A DNA stretch of 64,000 nt from the NCBI GenBank assembly GCA_025360015.1, contig JANYCZ010000069.1, positions 19,343-83,342 of the forward strand. The letters are read 5' to 3'. The stretch is from Verrucomicrobiota bacterium. Lineage in GTDB: Bacteria > Verrucomicrobiota > Verrucomicrobiia > Verrucomicrobiales > Verrucomicrobiaceae. The number at the start of each line of letters is the position of its first letter. Positions within the stretch are counted from its first letter, which is position 1. The notes beneath the pieces are model-generated. The model ran no database searches. It saw only the letters and a list, made by a program, of their open reading frames with translations, and had not been told where the DNA came from. A program made the position numbers and the translations under genes. Shown here in pieces: positions 43,909 to 52,616 of the stretch.

Positions 43909-43968
43909 CCTGGAGGCTACGACCATCAGGCTCCGATCGTCCGATGTGATGCGGAAAGAGTCGAACTG

Positions 43969-44187
43969 ATGAATACACCCCCTGCCCTCCCTGCCCCCAG
44001 CCCAAAGCCCAAAATCAGCATGGAAGCCGCAGGGGCGCTGCTCAAGGAGGCGCTGGAGGCAGAAAAAAAGGACAATGTGGCTGAGACCGCACGCAAACGC
44101 GCCGCGCAGGCTGCCGCCGCAGCGTCCGCTCCGGTGCCGCGCGAAGCCGCTGCTGAGGCGGAGACAGCCGTGCCAGAGCAAGAGTAG
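43969..44187 (+). CDS. Small Ala/Lys/Glu-rich protein (72 aa)
   Basis: MNTPPALPAPSPKPKISMEAAGALLKEALEAEKKDNVAETARKRAA... has a proline-rich head, a strongly helical charged middle and an Ala-rich tail. No known domain is visible. It sits about 60 bp beyond motif C, in divergent arrangement with the PRC-barrel gene, and ends just before the convergent YihY-like gene, which supports a real short gene. It could be a stress-type helical protein, but coding is moderately uncertain. Confidence 0.5.
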   Translation: MNTPPALPAPSPKPKISMEAAGALLKEALEAEKKDNVAETARKRAAQAAAAASAPVPREAAAEAETAVPEQE

Positions 44188-44202
44188 GGCCTCGAAATCC
44201 CG

Positions 44203-45066
44203 TCAGACGACGGCTGACCCGTTCTCATCGTTCCGGTGCGAGCCATGCTTCAGTGCATAGACGCGTGTAAAGGCGGCGCCAAAAAACAGGATCTGCGCCG
44301 AGTAGTACACCCAGACCAGGATGATGATGAGAGACCCAGCCGCGCCGTAGCGGGAGGCGGCGGCGCTGCGGCCAAAGTAAAACCCCAGGACAAACCTCCC
44401 CAGTTCGAAGAGCACCGCAGCAATCACAGCACCGAGCCACACATCCTTCCAGGTGATGCGGACGTCTGGCACAAGGCGGAAGATCATTGCAAACAGCAGC
44501 GCAACGACGAGCAGGGAGACCACGTCATTGCCCCAGGCCCAGGGACCGTCGAGACCGGGAAACCGTGCATGCAGGCGGCCGCCGGCGACTGCGATGACGG
44601 CGGAAAACATCAATGACACGAGCATGAGAAAGCCCATGACGAAAACCATGGAGAAGGAAAAGATGCGCTCCTTCAGCAGGGTGAAAACCGGGTGCCTCTT
44701 CGAGGATGCACCCCAGATCTGATTCAACGAATCCTGCAGTTCGCCAAAAACCCCGGAGGCACCAAAGAGCAGCACCCCAAAGCCGGTCAAGGTTTGAAAC
44801 AGGCCGCTGCTTTCCGCAGCGGTCTGCCGCAGGATGAGCTCCATCATCTCGGCGCCTTGATCCCCCACAAAGTTTCTGAACTGCCCCACAATCTCCACGC
44901 GTGCCGCATTGCGCTCCACCACGAGACTGAGGAGTGACAGCACCAAAATGGACAGCGGAGCCAGCGAAAAAACCGTGTAGAAGGACAATGCCGCGCCCAT
45001 CTTGGGCACCCGGTGGGCGTCCCACTGGCGGAACGTCTCGCGGAGCATGATGAGAAACGTTTTCAT
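44203..45066 (-). CDS. YihY/BrkB-family membrane protein
   Basis: About 287 aa with six membrane helices. Family blocks visible are the MGAALSFYTVFSLAPLSILVLSLLSL start, GVLLFGASGVFGELQDSLNQIWGA and the C-terminal YGAAGSLIIILVWVYYSAQILFFGAAFTRVYA. The protein is of the YihY (formerly RBN-annotated) / virulence factor BrkB family of unknown transport role. The ATG at 45066 gives the conserved start; the track start at 45174 lies inside the upstream gene. It follows the AI-2E-type gene with a 7-bp gap. Confidence 0.9.
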   Translation of the reverse strand: MKTFLIMLRETFRQWDAHRVPKMGAALSFYTVFSLAPLSILVLSLLSLVVERNAARVEIVGQFRNFVGDQGAEMMELILRQTAAESSGLFQTLTGFGVLLFGASGVFGELQDSLNQIWGASSKRHPVFTLLKERIFSFSMVFVMGFLMLVSLMFSAVIAVAGGRLHARFPGLDGPWAWGNDVVSLLVVALLFAMIFRLVPDVRITWKDVWLGAVIAAVLFELGRFVLGFYFGRSAAASRYGAAGSLIIILVWVYYSAQILFFGAAFTRVYALKHGSHRNDENGSAVV

Positions 45067-45073
45067 GCAGGGC

Positions 45074-46219
45074 TCAGGCTTTGTCACCAAAGGCCAGGTC
45101 TTTTTGCAGTTCATGCTTTTCTGAAACACCGTCTCGCAGAAAGGGCTTGAGCCAGATGCGCTCGATCGCCGCATAGGAGGCCAGCACCGGCAGCGCAGCC
45201 AGAGCGCCGGGGATGCCCGTCAGCAGCATGCCCGCCAGCAGGCCCAGCAGCACCGTGAGGGTGGACACCCGCAGGTGCTTCCCATAAACCATGGGCACGA
45301 TGTAATAAGTCTCCAGTGCGTGAAACAGCAGATACAGCCCCACAACGATCAGTGACGTCCTCGGCGACACACTCAGCGCCAGCAAAAAGGCCGGCACCGT
45401 GGCCAGGATGAATCCCAGAATGGGCAGCACATCCAGCAGTCCGGCCAGCAGCGCCAGCATCAGCGCCCCGGGCACCTGCAGCACAGCCAGAACGACAAAC
45501 GCATACACCGTCACCAGCGCGGAAGTGATGAACTGCCCCGTGACATAGCCAAAGATCACCTGGGAGATCTCACCCGAAGTCAGCCGCAGCTTCGCGCGTT
45601 TCAATGGAGAGAAGAAGGCCAGCAGCCATTCATAGGTCTTGCTGCCATCAATCACCAGATACAGCGAGATCACGATCAGCAGCACCACCTCCGAAATCCC
45701 GCCGAGTGCGATGCCTCCCGCAGACCAAAAATTCCCCAGCCACGTGTAGGCCTCGGGCGAGTTGGCTCTGTCCAGCAGATGTTCGATGTTGAGGCGCACG
45801 GCCCCGCTCACCGGCAGTTGCTTGAACATCCCTTCATACAACTGCGGCAGGCTGTGGCTGAAGATCGTCGCGCGATCGATCAGCGCGGGCACGATGAGCG
45901 CCATGCCCACGACCAGCACCGTCAGCAGGCCCCCGATCACTACCAGCAGGCTGGCCCAGTGCTGCATGCCTTTGCTGTCCAGCCAGTCCACGAAGGCATG
46001 CAGCGTCACCGCGAGAAACAGCGCCAGAAAAACCAGCAGCAGCAGGGGCCACAGTACATACGTGGCATAGGCGGTCAGCACTGCGGCAAACACCTTGATA
46101 AACGTGACCCACGGAATGTGCAGCTCCACCCGCTGAATGGACTCGGCTGCCGTGGCAGACTGCGTTGTGGTAGTTTCTGGCATTACACCCGTGGCTGGAT
46201 TGGCATCGTCGTCTGGCAT
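45074..46219 (-). CDS. AI-2E-family transporter
   Basis: The 381-aa protein has about eight membrane helices in the AI-2E/PerM layout, with typical FLALFLAVTLHAFVDWL, GMALIVPALIDRA and C-terminal LLAGMLLTGIPGALAALPVLASYAAIERIWL. Members export autoinducer-2 or act as sodium/proton-coupled carriers; the substrate here is unknown. It leads an operon with the YihY-like gene and faces motif D. The gap to the next gene is large (432 bp). Confidence 0.88.
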   Translation of the reverse strand: MPDDDANPATGVMPETTTTQSATAAESIQRVELHIPWVTFIKVFAAVLTAYATYVLWPLLLLVFLALFLAVTLHAFVDWLDSKGMQHWASLLVVIGGLLTVLVVGMALIVPALIDRATIFSHSLPQLYEGMFKQLPVSGAVRLNIEHLLDRANSPEAYTWLGNFWSAGGIALGGISEVVLLIVISLYLVIDGSKTYEWLLAFFSPLKRAKLRLTSGEISQVIFGYVTGQFITSALVTVYAFVVLAVLQVPGALMLALLAGLLDVLPILGFILATVPAFLLALSVSPRTSLIVVGLYLLFHALETYYIVPMVYGKHLRVSTLTVLLGLLAGMLLTGIPGALAALPVLASYAAIERIWLKPFLRDGVSEKHELQKDLAFGDKA

Positions 46220-46352
46220 AAGCTTAAGGAGGATTAAAAAAGGCGCTGCGAGAGCCGGGCCTCCGGCTTCCCCACGAAGCCGATGAACGATCTCTTCGCT
46301 GAAGGCACCTGATCATCAAGCGAAAACTATAAGCATCCCCCCACAGCTTTCT

Positions 46353-46400
46353 CCATGGGGTGAACCCCCACCAGAGACAGAGTAGGGTTAGACCCCATGG
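46353..46400. promoter_or_regulatory. Shared divergent-promoter element, instance D (two mirrored copies)
   Basis: CCATGGGGTGAACCCCC at 46353-46369 and GGGTTAGACCCCATGG at 46385-46400 face each other in the 432-bp gap between the AI-2E-type gene and the sigma-factor gene. The spacing resembles instance B. The rest of this gap shows only a doubtful 64-aa leftward ORF (46388..46582) and no other gene. The element is a candidate operator for both flanking genes. Confidence 0.65.
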
Positions 46401-46651
46401 TGAGAGAACGGCTCGCTTCGTAGGATCGAAGAACAGTCAACGGTCCACCTGCCCATCACACAGGCAATGAACCCGCCCTCTGCACAATAACCAAACTCGA
46501 AAGCACACACCTCTTGGAATACACACAGACGGTCTGCGACTTCAACAGCTGAACCTGATGCTTGTTCCTTCACCTCAGGCATCCCCTGAGCAGGCGGACA
46601 GGGTCAGCTCGGGTTGTGCATCTCTCATCGCTTTTGTATCACAGTCCCATC

Positions 46652-47296
46652 ATGAAAACACAAACCGCATCCTCCAACACACAGTCGTTCACAACGTCAT
46701 CCTCTGATCTGGACAGCCAGATGCCGCCTGACGAAGATCTGATGGCCGCCATCCAGCAGCGCGATGCCTCCGCACTGGAAACTCTGATGCACCGCTACCG
46801 CCGCCTGCTCAAGAGCGCCATCCAGCGCACCGTCAATGATGATGCCGGCGCTGAAGATGTCGTGCAGGAGTGCTTCTGCGAACTGTGGCGCCAGGCGGAT
46901 CATTACTCACCCGCCAAAGGCCGCCCGCTGGCTTGGATCATGACGCTGGGCAAGCGCCGCGCCATCGACCACCTGCGCCGCAACATGTCCTACTGCCGTG
47001 CCAAGGACCGCATGGAAGAGTCCATCCAGCAGACCGACACCTTCACCCAGGACTCCGCCGCCGACTGCGAGCAGGCAGACATGGGCCGCGTGCTCAATGA
47101 GCACCTCACCCTCCTGCCAGACGCGCAGAAGCAGGTCATCGAACTCGCCTTCCTCAAAGGCATGAGCCAGCGCGAGGTCGCCGAGGCCACGCGCACGCCG
47201 CTGGGAACCGTGAAAACACGCATGGAGCTGGGCTTGAAAAAGCTGCGCCAGACCTTCCGCACCCGCAATGCCATCCACACCCTCCAGGCCGCTTAA
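46652..47296 (+). CDS. ECF-type sigma-70 family factor
   Basis: About 214 aa: an N-terminal Thr/Ser-rich tail (residues 1-25), region 2 (LMHRYRRLLKSAIQRTVND, AEDVVQECFCELWRQADHYSPAKG, WIMTLGKRRAIDHLRR), and region 4 with LPDAQKQVIELAFLKGMSQREVAEATRTPLGTVKTRMELGLKKLR. The domain pattern is of ECF sigma factors. No anti-sigma gene follows it: a strong terminator and a convergent repair gene come next. The start at 46652 gives a normal N-terminus. It is a candidate regulator of the promoter elements in this region. Confidence 0.88.
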   Translation: MKTQTASSNTQSFTTSSSDLDSQMPPDEDLMAAIQQRDASALETLMHRYRRLLKSAIQRTVNDDAGAEDVVQECFCELWRQADHYSPAKGRPLAWIMTLGKRRAIDHLRRNMSYCRAKDRMEESIQQTDTFTQDSAADCEQADMGRVLNEHLTLLPDAQKQVIELAFLKGMSQREVAEATRTPLGTVKTRMELGLKKLRQTFRTRNAIHTLQAA

Positions 47297-47341
47297 AGCA
47301 TTCAAAGACAACTTCAGCAAGAACTGAAAACCTGATTGAGG

Positions 47342-47375
47342 GGGCGTGCGTCTGCAAAGACTGCACGCCCTCTTT
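47342..47375 (+). terminator. Terminator after the sigma-factor gene
   Basis: GGGCGTGC and GCACGCCC form an 8-bp stem with an inner GTCT/AGAC helix around GCAA, followed by TCTTTTT. It lies in the gap between the sigma gene and the convergent PdeM gene. Confidence 0.8.
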
Positions 47376-47379
47376 TTGA

Positions 47380-48054
47380 TCAACGCTTGGCTAAAGTCGG
47401 GCTGACCTCGATCACCGAATCAGGACCAACCAAGAACACCCGGTCATTCGGCTCGAGCCGCATTCCATGCGTACCTGTGAAGGAGCCGAATGCAGGCAGG
47501 ATGCCCACCCGCGCGGAGAAGTGAAAGCATGGCGCCCGCAGCGAGGCCCCCATGCGGTCGGACAAACGAAACGCCGGATGAATGTGGCCAGCCAGCACAT
47601 GCGCGTCAGTATCTTCCTGCGGCTCGTGCCGACAGTGAAAAGGCCCCAGGCACCACGGGCCCTGCACGCACGGGATGCGCAAATCCTCCGGCAGCGCTCC
47701 TGCATGGCGGTCATGATTTCCTTCCACCAGCACCATCTCCGTCTCCGCATGACGCTGCCGCCAGGCAGCAAGTGTCGCAAACATCGCCTCATTCCTGCCC
47801 GTCTTGCCGTGAAGAAAATCTCCCAGGATCACCAGCCGCTGGGCACCCGTCATAGTCAGCAGATGCGACAGCCTCTCCAGATCCTCATCATGTGAAGTCT
47901 CCGGTACCGGGATGCCTGCAAAGCGAAACACAGACGCCTTGCCGAAATGCGGGTCAGCGATGAACAGCGTCTTCTCTGCCGCCCACCACACCGCGCGCTC
48001 AGGCAGCAGCGTCAGCGTCTCCCCGCCCCATTCCAGAGTCACATCCGCTCTCAT
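47380..48054 (-). CDS. pdeM: PdeM-type ligase-associated DNA-repair phosphoesterase
   Basis: The 224-aa calcineurin-fold enzyme has the motif order IADPHFGK, LGDFLHGK, GNHDRHAG and AGHIHPAF. The sequence matches PdeM, the phosphoesterase/endonuclease of the ligase-associated DNA-damage response gene set. It overlaps the helicase gene by ATGA. The ligase and exonuclease of that set are not in this window. Confidence 0.85.
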   Translation of the reverse strand: MRADVTLEWGGETLTLLPERAVWWAAEKTLFIADPHFGKASVFRFAGIPVPETSHDEDLERLSHLLTMTGAQRLVILGDFLHGKTGRNEAMFATLAAWRQRHAETEMVLVEGNHDRHAGALPEDLRIPCVQGPWCLGPFHCRHEPQEDTDAHVLAGHIHPAFRLSDRMGASLRAPCFHFSARVGILPAFGSFTGTHGMRLEPNDRVFLVGPDSVIEVSPTLAKR

Positions 48055-50510
48055 GCTTTCAATGCCTCAGCCTCCAGTTGCTCGCTCATGCGTCGCACCT
48101 TGTCAGCCCACTTCTCCGTGCTGACCTGCCCCTGCACCCACATCGCCCACAGCGGGAAAGAAAGCGGCGTGAGCCGTTCCGTCCGCCGCAAAATCAGCTT
48201 CATGTTCTGCGCCTGCATTAGCGTTTCCTGCAGCCGGCGCACTTCCAACTGCCGCTCGATGACCTCCCGCCGCGCCTGATCCAGCAGGCGGTTGTCCGGC
48301 TCGTACTGGGCAAACATGTCATAAAACAATCCACTCGATGCCTGCACCTGCCGCGTGGATTTGGCACTTCCCGGATACCCCTGAAAAACCAATCCGGCGA
48401 TGCGCGCAATCTCACGAAATTTACGCCGCGCGAGCTCCGTGGAGTTCAGGCATTCAAGAATGTCTTCGACCAGCATCGCTGGCGATAGCATCTCCCGCCA
48501 CGCCGCCTCATCAAGCTCCAGCGGTGTGGCTGTCGCCAGCGCAAATCCATAGTCATTCATCGTCAGCGCAAAGGATCGCGGCGACACCTTGCCGATCCGG
48601 TGCGCAGTCAGCACGGCCAGCCCCTCATGCGCCAGCCGCCCCGCAAAGGGGTAGATGAAATACAGCACGCCTTCGCGCGTCTCAGTCCATTCAATCAGCA
48701 GCTCATCCGGCTCAGGGATGAGCGACCACGCCGCCTGAATCTTCAGCACCGGCTCCGCAGCCTTCATCTCAGGCGAGTCAAACACGCCGCGCTTCGCCTC
48801 CGCCAGTTTCAGCCGCACGGACCGCGCGAGCTGGGTCGAGAGCGGCATCTTGCCACCCATCCACTGCGGAATAAGTCGCGCCGCTTTTTTGCTCTTCCTC
48901 ACCATTGCAGTCATTTCATGCACCCGCACAAACTCGAGCTGAAATCCTGCGAACGAGAAGCCATCCCCCGCTTTGAGCCGTGCGATGAACGATTCCTCGA
49001 TGCTCCCGAGATACGCGCCACGCACCACCCTCACCGACATCATGGCATCGCTCGTGATCGTGCCGATCGACATCCGGTGAAAGCGCGCGATGTCCGGCTG
49101 ATCCACGCTGAAAAAATCCCCGTCCTGCCGCACTCGGCGAAACTGCGGATACGCCTTCAGGCTCTGCCCGCCACGCGTCACAAAGTCGATCACCCATCGC
49201 CACTCCTCATCGCTCAGATCTCGAAAAGCATACGTCGAGCGGATCTCCGCCCGCGCCTGCTCTTCATGAAAACCACCGCCCAGCGCGAGGGTCACCACGT
49301 GCTGCACCAGCAGATCCAGCGGCCGCTCCACCGGCTCCCGCGCCTCCATCTCCCCACGCGTGATCGCATCGCGCACCGCCGCAAATTCCACAAGCTCCAG
49401 CGCGTGCGCCGGCACGCAAAAAATGCGGCTCACCGCGCGCGGCTGGTGCCCGCTGCGTCCCGCCCGTTGCAGCATGCGCGCCACGCCTTTGGGCGCGCCC
49501 ACCTGGATCACCTGCTCCACCGGTGAAAAATCCACGCCCAGATCCAGGCTCCCCGTGCAGACCACGCATTTCACCGTCCCCGCCCGCAGCCGCTCCTCCA
49601 CCGCCTCCCGCTGCTTCCGATCCACCGAGCCGTGATGCAGCGCCACATCCCCTCCCCAGTCAGGCCGCGCGCGTTGCAGGGCCTGAAACCAGATCTCCAC
49701 CTGCGAGCGCGTGTTTACAAACAGCAGCGTCGTCCGGCATTTCTCAATGCGCTTGATCACCTCCGGCAGCAGGCGCAGCCCCACATGCCCGCTCCACGGA
49801 AATCGCTCCATGCTGCGCGGGATCAGCGTCTTGAGTTCAAACTTCTTGCGCACCTGCGCCGAGATCAGTCTCGACTTCGCCGTCTTGATCGCCCCACCCA
49901 GCAGCACATGCAGCGCCTCGTCCAGATTTCCCAGCGTCGCGGACAGTCCCCACACCCGCAGCCCCGGTGCCCACTGCCTCAGCCGCGCCAGGCACAGCTC
50001 TGTCTGCACCCCCCGTTTCGATCCTACCAGTTCATGCCATTCATCCACGATCACACATCGCAGCGACGCAAATTTCTCCCGCGTGTCCGCATGCGTCAGC
50101 AGCAGGGACAGGCTCTCCGGGGTCGTCACCAGCGCCGTGGGAAATCGCCTGCGCTGTTTCTGCCGCGCCGCAGCGCTCGTGTCACCCGTGCGCAGCTCCA
50201 CCGTCCATGGCAGCCCCAGATCCACCACCGGCGCACGCAGAGACTCCACCGTGTCATTGGCCAGCGCGCGCAGCGGTGTCAGCCACAGCACACGCAGCGG
50301 CTCCGGCTTCTTCGGCCATGTCTCCCGCTCTGGATTTTCCTCCAGCCACTCCAGCACCGGCCCGCCCCACACCGCATAGGTTTTCCCCAGCCCCGTCGGC
50401 GCATGCACCAGCCCGCTCTCCCCCGCCAGAGAGGCCGCCCACGCCTCCTCCTGAAACGGAAAAGGCTTCCATCCCTTCGTTCGAAACCATTCCGACCACA
50501 GCGTCTTCAT
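48051..50510 (-). CDS. Lhr-like DEXH helicase, ligase-associated type
   Basis: The 819-aa superfamily 2 helicase has VHAPTGLGKTYAVW as Walker A, VIVDEWHELVGSKRG as motif II, LSATLGNL as motif III, LLFVNTRSQVE, and SLDLGVDFSPVEQVIQVGAPKGVARMLQRAGRSGHQP as motifs V and VI, then the long Lhr C-terminal region. It is expected to unwind DNA in repair. I start at 50510 (MKTLWSEWF), where GGAG and AAGG purine blocks precede the ATG. The track extension has no conserved part. It is co-transcribed with PdeM. Confidence 0.88.
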   Translation of the reverse strand: MKTLWSEWFRTKGWKPFPFQEEAWAASLAGESGLVHAPTGLGKTYAVWGGPVLEWLEENPERETWPKKPEPLRVLWLTPLRALANDTVESLRAPVVDLGLPWTVELRTGDTSAAARQKQRRRFPTALVTTPESLSLLLTHADTREKFASLRCVIVDEWHELVGSKRGVQTELCLARLRQWAPGLRVWGLSATLGNLDEALHVLLGGAIKTAKSRLISAQVRKKFELKTLIPRSMERFPWSGHVGLRLLPEVIKRIEKCRTTLLFVNTRSQVEIWFQALQRARPDWGGDVALHHGSVDRKQREAVEERLRAGTVKCVVCTGSLDLGVDFSPVEQVIQVGAPKGVARMLQRAGRSGHQPRAVSRIFCVPAHALELVEFAAVRDAITRGEMEAREPVERPLDLLVQHVVTLALGGGFHEEQARAEIRSTYAFRDLSDEEWRWVIDFVTRGGQSLKAYPQFRRVRQDGDFFSVDQPDIARFHRMSIGTITSDAMMSVRVVRGAYLGSIEESFIARLKAGDGFSFAGFQLEFVRVHEMTAMVRKSKKAARLIPQWMGGKMPLSTQLARSVRLKLAEAKRGVFDSPEMKAAEPVLKIQAAWSLIPEPDELLIEWTETREGVLYFIYPFAGRLAHEGLAVLTAHRIGKVSPRSFALTMNDYGFALATATPLELDEAAWREMLSPAMLVEDILECLNSTELARRKFREIARIAGLVFQGYPGSAKSTRQVQASSGLFYDMFAQYEPDNRLLDQARREVIERQLEVRRLQETLMQAQNMKLILRRTERLTPLSFPLWAMWVQGQVSTEKWADKVRRMSEQLEAEALKA

Positions 50511-50676
50511 CCTTGCTCCCCCTCCCATGTCACCACGCGCACTCTCTCGGCAGCAATCGGGGGTGTCGCTTTCATGCACATCGGTTCCAGGCAGTTATCT
50601 TTCGACACATGCTCGAAAGTGGATGCATCAAGTTGTGTAGAACCTTCAACGCCGTGGGTGCGATTCCACTGCAGCC

Positions 50677-51213
50677 ATGAAAACCGTACGCTTCTCCCAG
50701 GTCGTGGCGAAGTGCGGCCATCCGGAAAGTCATCTCCTCCTCACAGACCCCAAGCAGGACCACGCCCTCCAGTCCGCGCTCAAAGCCAAACGCGTCATGA
50801 CCTTGATGCAGGCCTCCGTGGGAACAAAAAGCGACTGGGGCGAGCCCGGCTTTCATCCCGGCACCCATCGGCAATACCTCATCTTCCCGAAGTCCCTCGC
50901 CGCGTATGCCAGCAAAGCCGTCATCGGCATCAAGTACGAGCTGCTAAACGAAACAGAAGCCCCGCGTCCTCGCCCCAAAGCACCACCCCCTCCCAAAAAA
51001 GCCCCCATACGCGCCAAGCCTCCCAAAGCCATCAAGCCTCCACCTCCCGTTGAAAAAGAGCCCACCCCACCTGAGCCGCCACCGCGAAAGGTGAAGGACC
51101 AAGCCCCCGAGATCACCAGCCTCAAGCGCCAGGTGAAACGCGCCATGCAAGCCCTCGAAAAAGGCAAGCAAGTCGCCGCCTTCAGCCTCCTCCAAAAAAT
51201 CCTCGACGCCTGA
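50677..51213 (+). CDS. Hypothetical protein with a proline-rich linker (178 aa)
   Basis: The N-terminal half (MKTVRFSQVVAKCGHPESHLLLTDPKQDHALQ, DWGEPGFHPGTHRQYLIFPKSL) is of unknown type. A Lys/Pro-rich linker (PRPKAPPPPKKAP, KPPPPVEKEPTPPEPPP) follows, then a short helical C-terminus (ITSLKRQVKRAMQALEKGKQVAAFSLLQKIL). No family is recognised. The Pro/Lys linker may bind nucleic acid or membranes. It is divergent from the helicase gene across about 165 bp. Confidence 0.6.
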   Translation: MKTVRFSQVVAKCGHPESHLLLTDPKQDHALQSALKAKRVMTLMQASVGTKSDWGEPGFHPGTHRQYLIFPKSLAAYASKAVIGIKYELLNETEAPRPRPKAPPPPKKAPIRAKPPKAIKPPPPVEKEPTPPEPPPRKVKDQAPEITSLKRQVKRAMQALEKGKQVAAFSLLQKILDA

Positions 51214-51326
51214 AAATCCACCGCGAGTAAACTCCAAAACTCATGCCCGCATGGCCCCTCATCGGCGCGGCGTGCAGACAGCAGCTCCTACGCCCCGCCG
51301 CATTCAGAAACGCGGCCGCCCTCAAC

Positions 51327-51584
51327 TCAATGCCCATGCCGCCGGTCCACCCCGAGCTGCTGATATAGCGGGCAATGCCCCGTCACCGCGCGGCGCGCCA
51401 GAGCCCCGCCCGCCAGACACAGCAGCCAGCGCGTCGGCCCCCACGCCTTCATTCCCGCGATCGCCAGTCCCACCCCCAGCGCCGCGCTCACCGCGCGTTC
51501 GTGGTCAGACAGATTCTTGATCAGCTCATTTCCGAGGCGATCCAATTCTGGCACATGAGCAAAAGGCTGGTGGGTAAGTGACAT
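51327..51584 (-). CDS. YgaP-like transmembrane-domain protein (DUF2892, 85 aa)
   Basis: The protein has the DUF2892/YgaP-TM core: NLSDHERAVSAALGVGLAIAGMK, a hydrophobic helix pair, and GALARRAVTGHCPLYQQLGV at the end (the TGHCPLYxxLGV signature is clear). In other bacteria this domain is fused to rhodanese or stands alone. It is a small membrane protein of unknown role. No nearby sulfur gene supports a specific task. Confidence 0.75.
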   Translation of the reverse strand: MSLTHQPFAHVPELDRLGNELIKNLSDHERAVSAALGVGLAIAGMKAWGPTRWLLCLAGGALARRAVTGHCPLYQQLGVDRRHGH

Positions 51585-51890
51585 AAAAAGAGGGGGTTAA
51601 GTTCACTCACAAATCGCCACCCCCACTCACTCCGGATGTGCCCCCTCCACCTCGCCCCCAAGACGCCACCCTGACCCGCGCCTAAGTCCCTCTCTGAGAC
51701 CTCACCTCCCAAGCGCCCCAGCCACTTCTCAAACGCCCAGTCGGCCCACCTCTTCGAAAATCATAAATCATCAATCGTAAATCATAAATGCCCGCCCGCC
51801 CCTCCTCTCATCCTACCCCCTGACACCTCCCACCCATCCACTCGCCCCCTCGCCAGCGAATCAGAGGAACGCCCCCACCGGCGCTTCCCC
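51585..51890. other. Gene-free gap with an ATAAATC repeat patch
   Basis: About 300 bp hold no convincing gene. At about 51757-51790 AAATCATAAATC, ATCAATC and AATCATAAATG-type words repeat in a short AT-rich patch that stands out from the GC-rich flank. Such patches are frequent in Verrucomicrobia intergenic DNA; function is unknown. Confidence 0.4.
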
Positions 51891-52616
51891 ATGCACCCCG
51901 CCGACCCCTCCCCGCATCACGCCCCGGCAGACGACGCCGCGCCACGGGAGGCCCAGCCCCCCCCAGAGCCCACCGACAGCAGCGGCAGCCCCACCCGCCG
52001 CGAGTTCGTCGCCCAGATGAGCGCCTGCACCGCCGGCCTCCTCGCCTCCCCACTCCTCGCCCAGCAGACCCCCGAGGCCCCCGCCTTCACCGGCCCCGGC
52101 ACCCTCATGAAAATGGCCTTCAAGGTCAACGGCCACCTCTGCGATCTCGAAATCGACACCCGTACCACCCTGCTCGATGCCCTCCGCGAGCACCTCCACC
52201 TCACCGGCAGCAAGAAAGGCTGCGATCAGGGCCAGTGCGGCGCCTGCACCGTCCTCGTCGGCGGCCGCCGCATCGTCTCCTGCCTCACGCTGGCCGTCAT
52301 GCAGCAGGGCCACGACGTCACCACCATCGAAGGCCTCGGCACCCCCGACAAGCTCCACCCCATGCAGGCCGCCTTCGTCAAGCACGACGGCTTCCAGTGC
52401 GGCTACTGCACCCCCGGCCAGATCTGCTCCGCCGTCGCCATGCTCCGCGAAATCAAAGCCGGCATCCCCAGCCACGTCACCGAAGACCTCACCGCCTTCC
52501 CCCAGATGTCCCCCACCGAAATGCGCGAGCGCATGTCCGGCAATCTCTGCCGCTGCGGCGCTTACTCAAATATCGCCGAAGCCATCACCGAAGTCGAAAA
52601 GGAGGGCGTCCTATGA
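51891..52616 (+). CDS. Tat-exported [2Fe-2S] subunit of a xanthine-dehydrogenase-family enzyme
   Basis: About 241 aa: a low-complexity N-terminus, then a Tat signal ([25 protein letters not shown]), and a plant-type ferredoxin domain with [15 protein letters not shown], followed by a second [2Fe-2S] domain with [12 protein letters not shown] and NLCRCGAY. It is the small electron-transfer subunit of periplasmic molybdenum hydroxylases such as PaoA/YagT. The next gene overlaps its stop. The catalytic subunit is absent (see the findings). Confidence 0.9.
   Translation: MHPADPSPHHAPADDAAPREAQPPPEPTDSSGSPTRREFVAQMSACTAGLLASPLLAQQTPEAPAFTGPGTLMKMAFKVNGHLCDLEIDTRTTLLDALREHLHLTGSKKGCDQGQCGACTVLVGGRRIVSCLTLAVMQQGHDVTTIEGLGTPDKLHPMQAAFVKHDGFQCGYCTPGQICSAVAMLREIKAGIPSHVTEDLTAFPQMSPTEMRERMSGNLCRCGAYSNIAEAITEVEKEGVL

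Noticed and set aside
46388-46582. 64-aa leftward ORF in the gap before the sigma-factor gene
   Set aside because: It overlaps motif D, has no domain, and its Cys/Trp-rich composition looks random.
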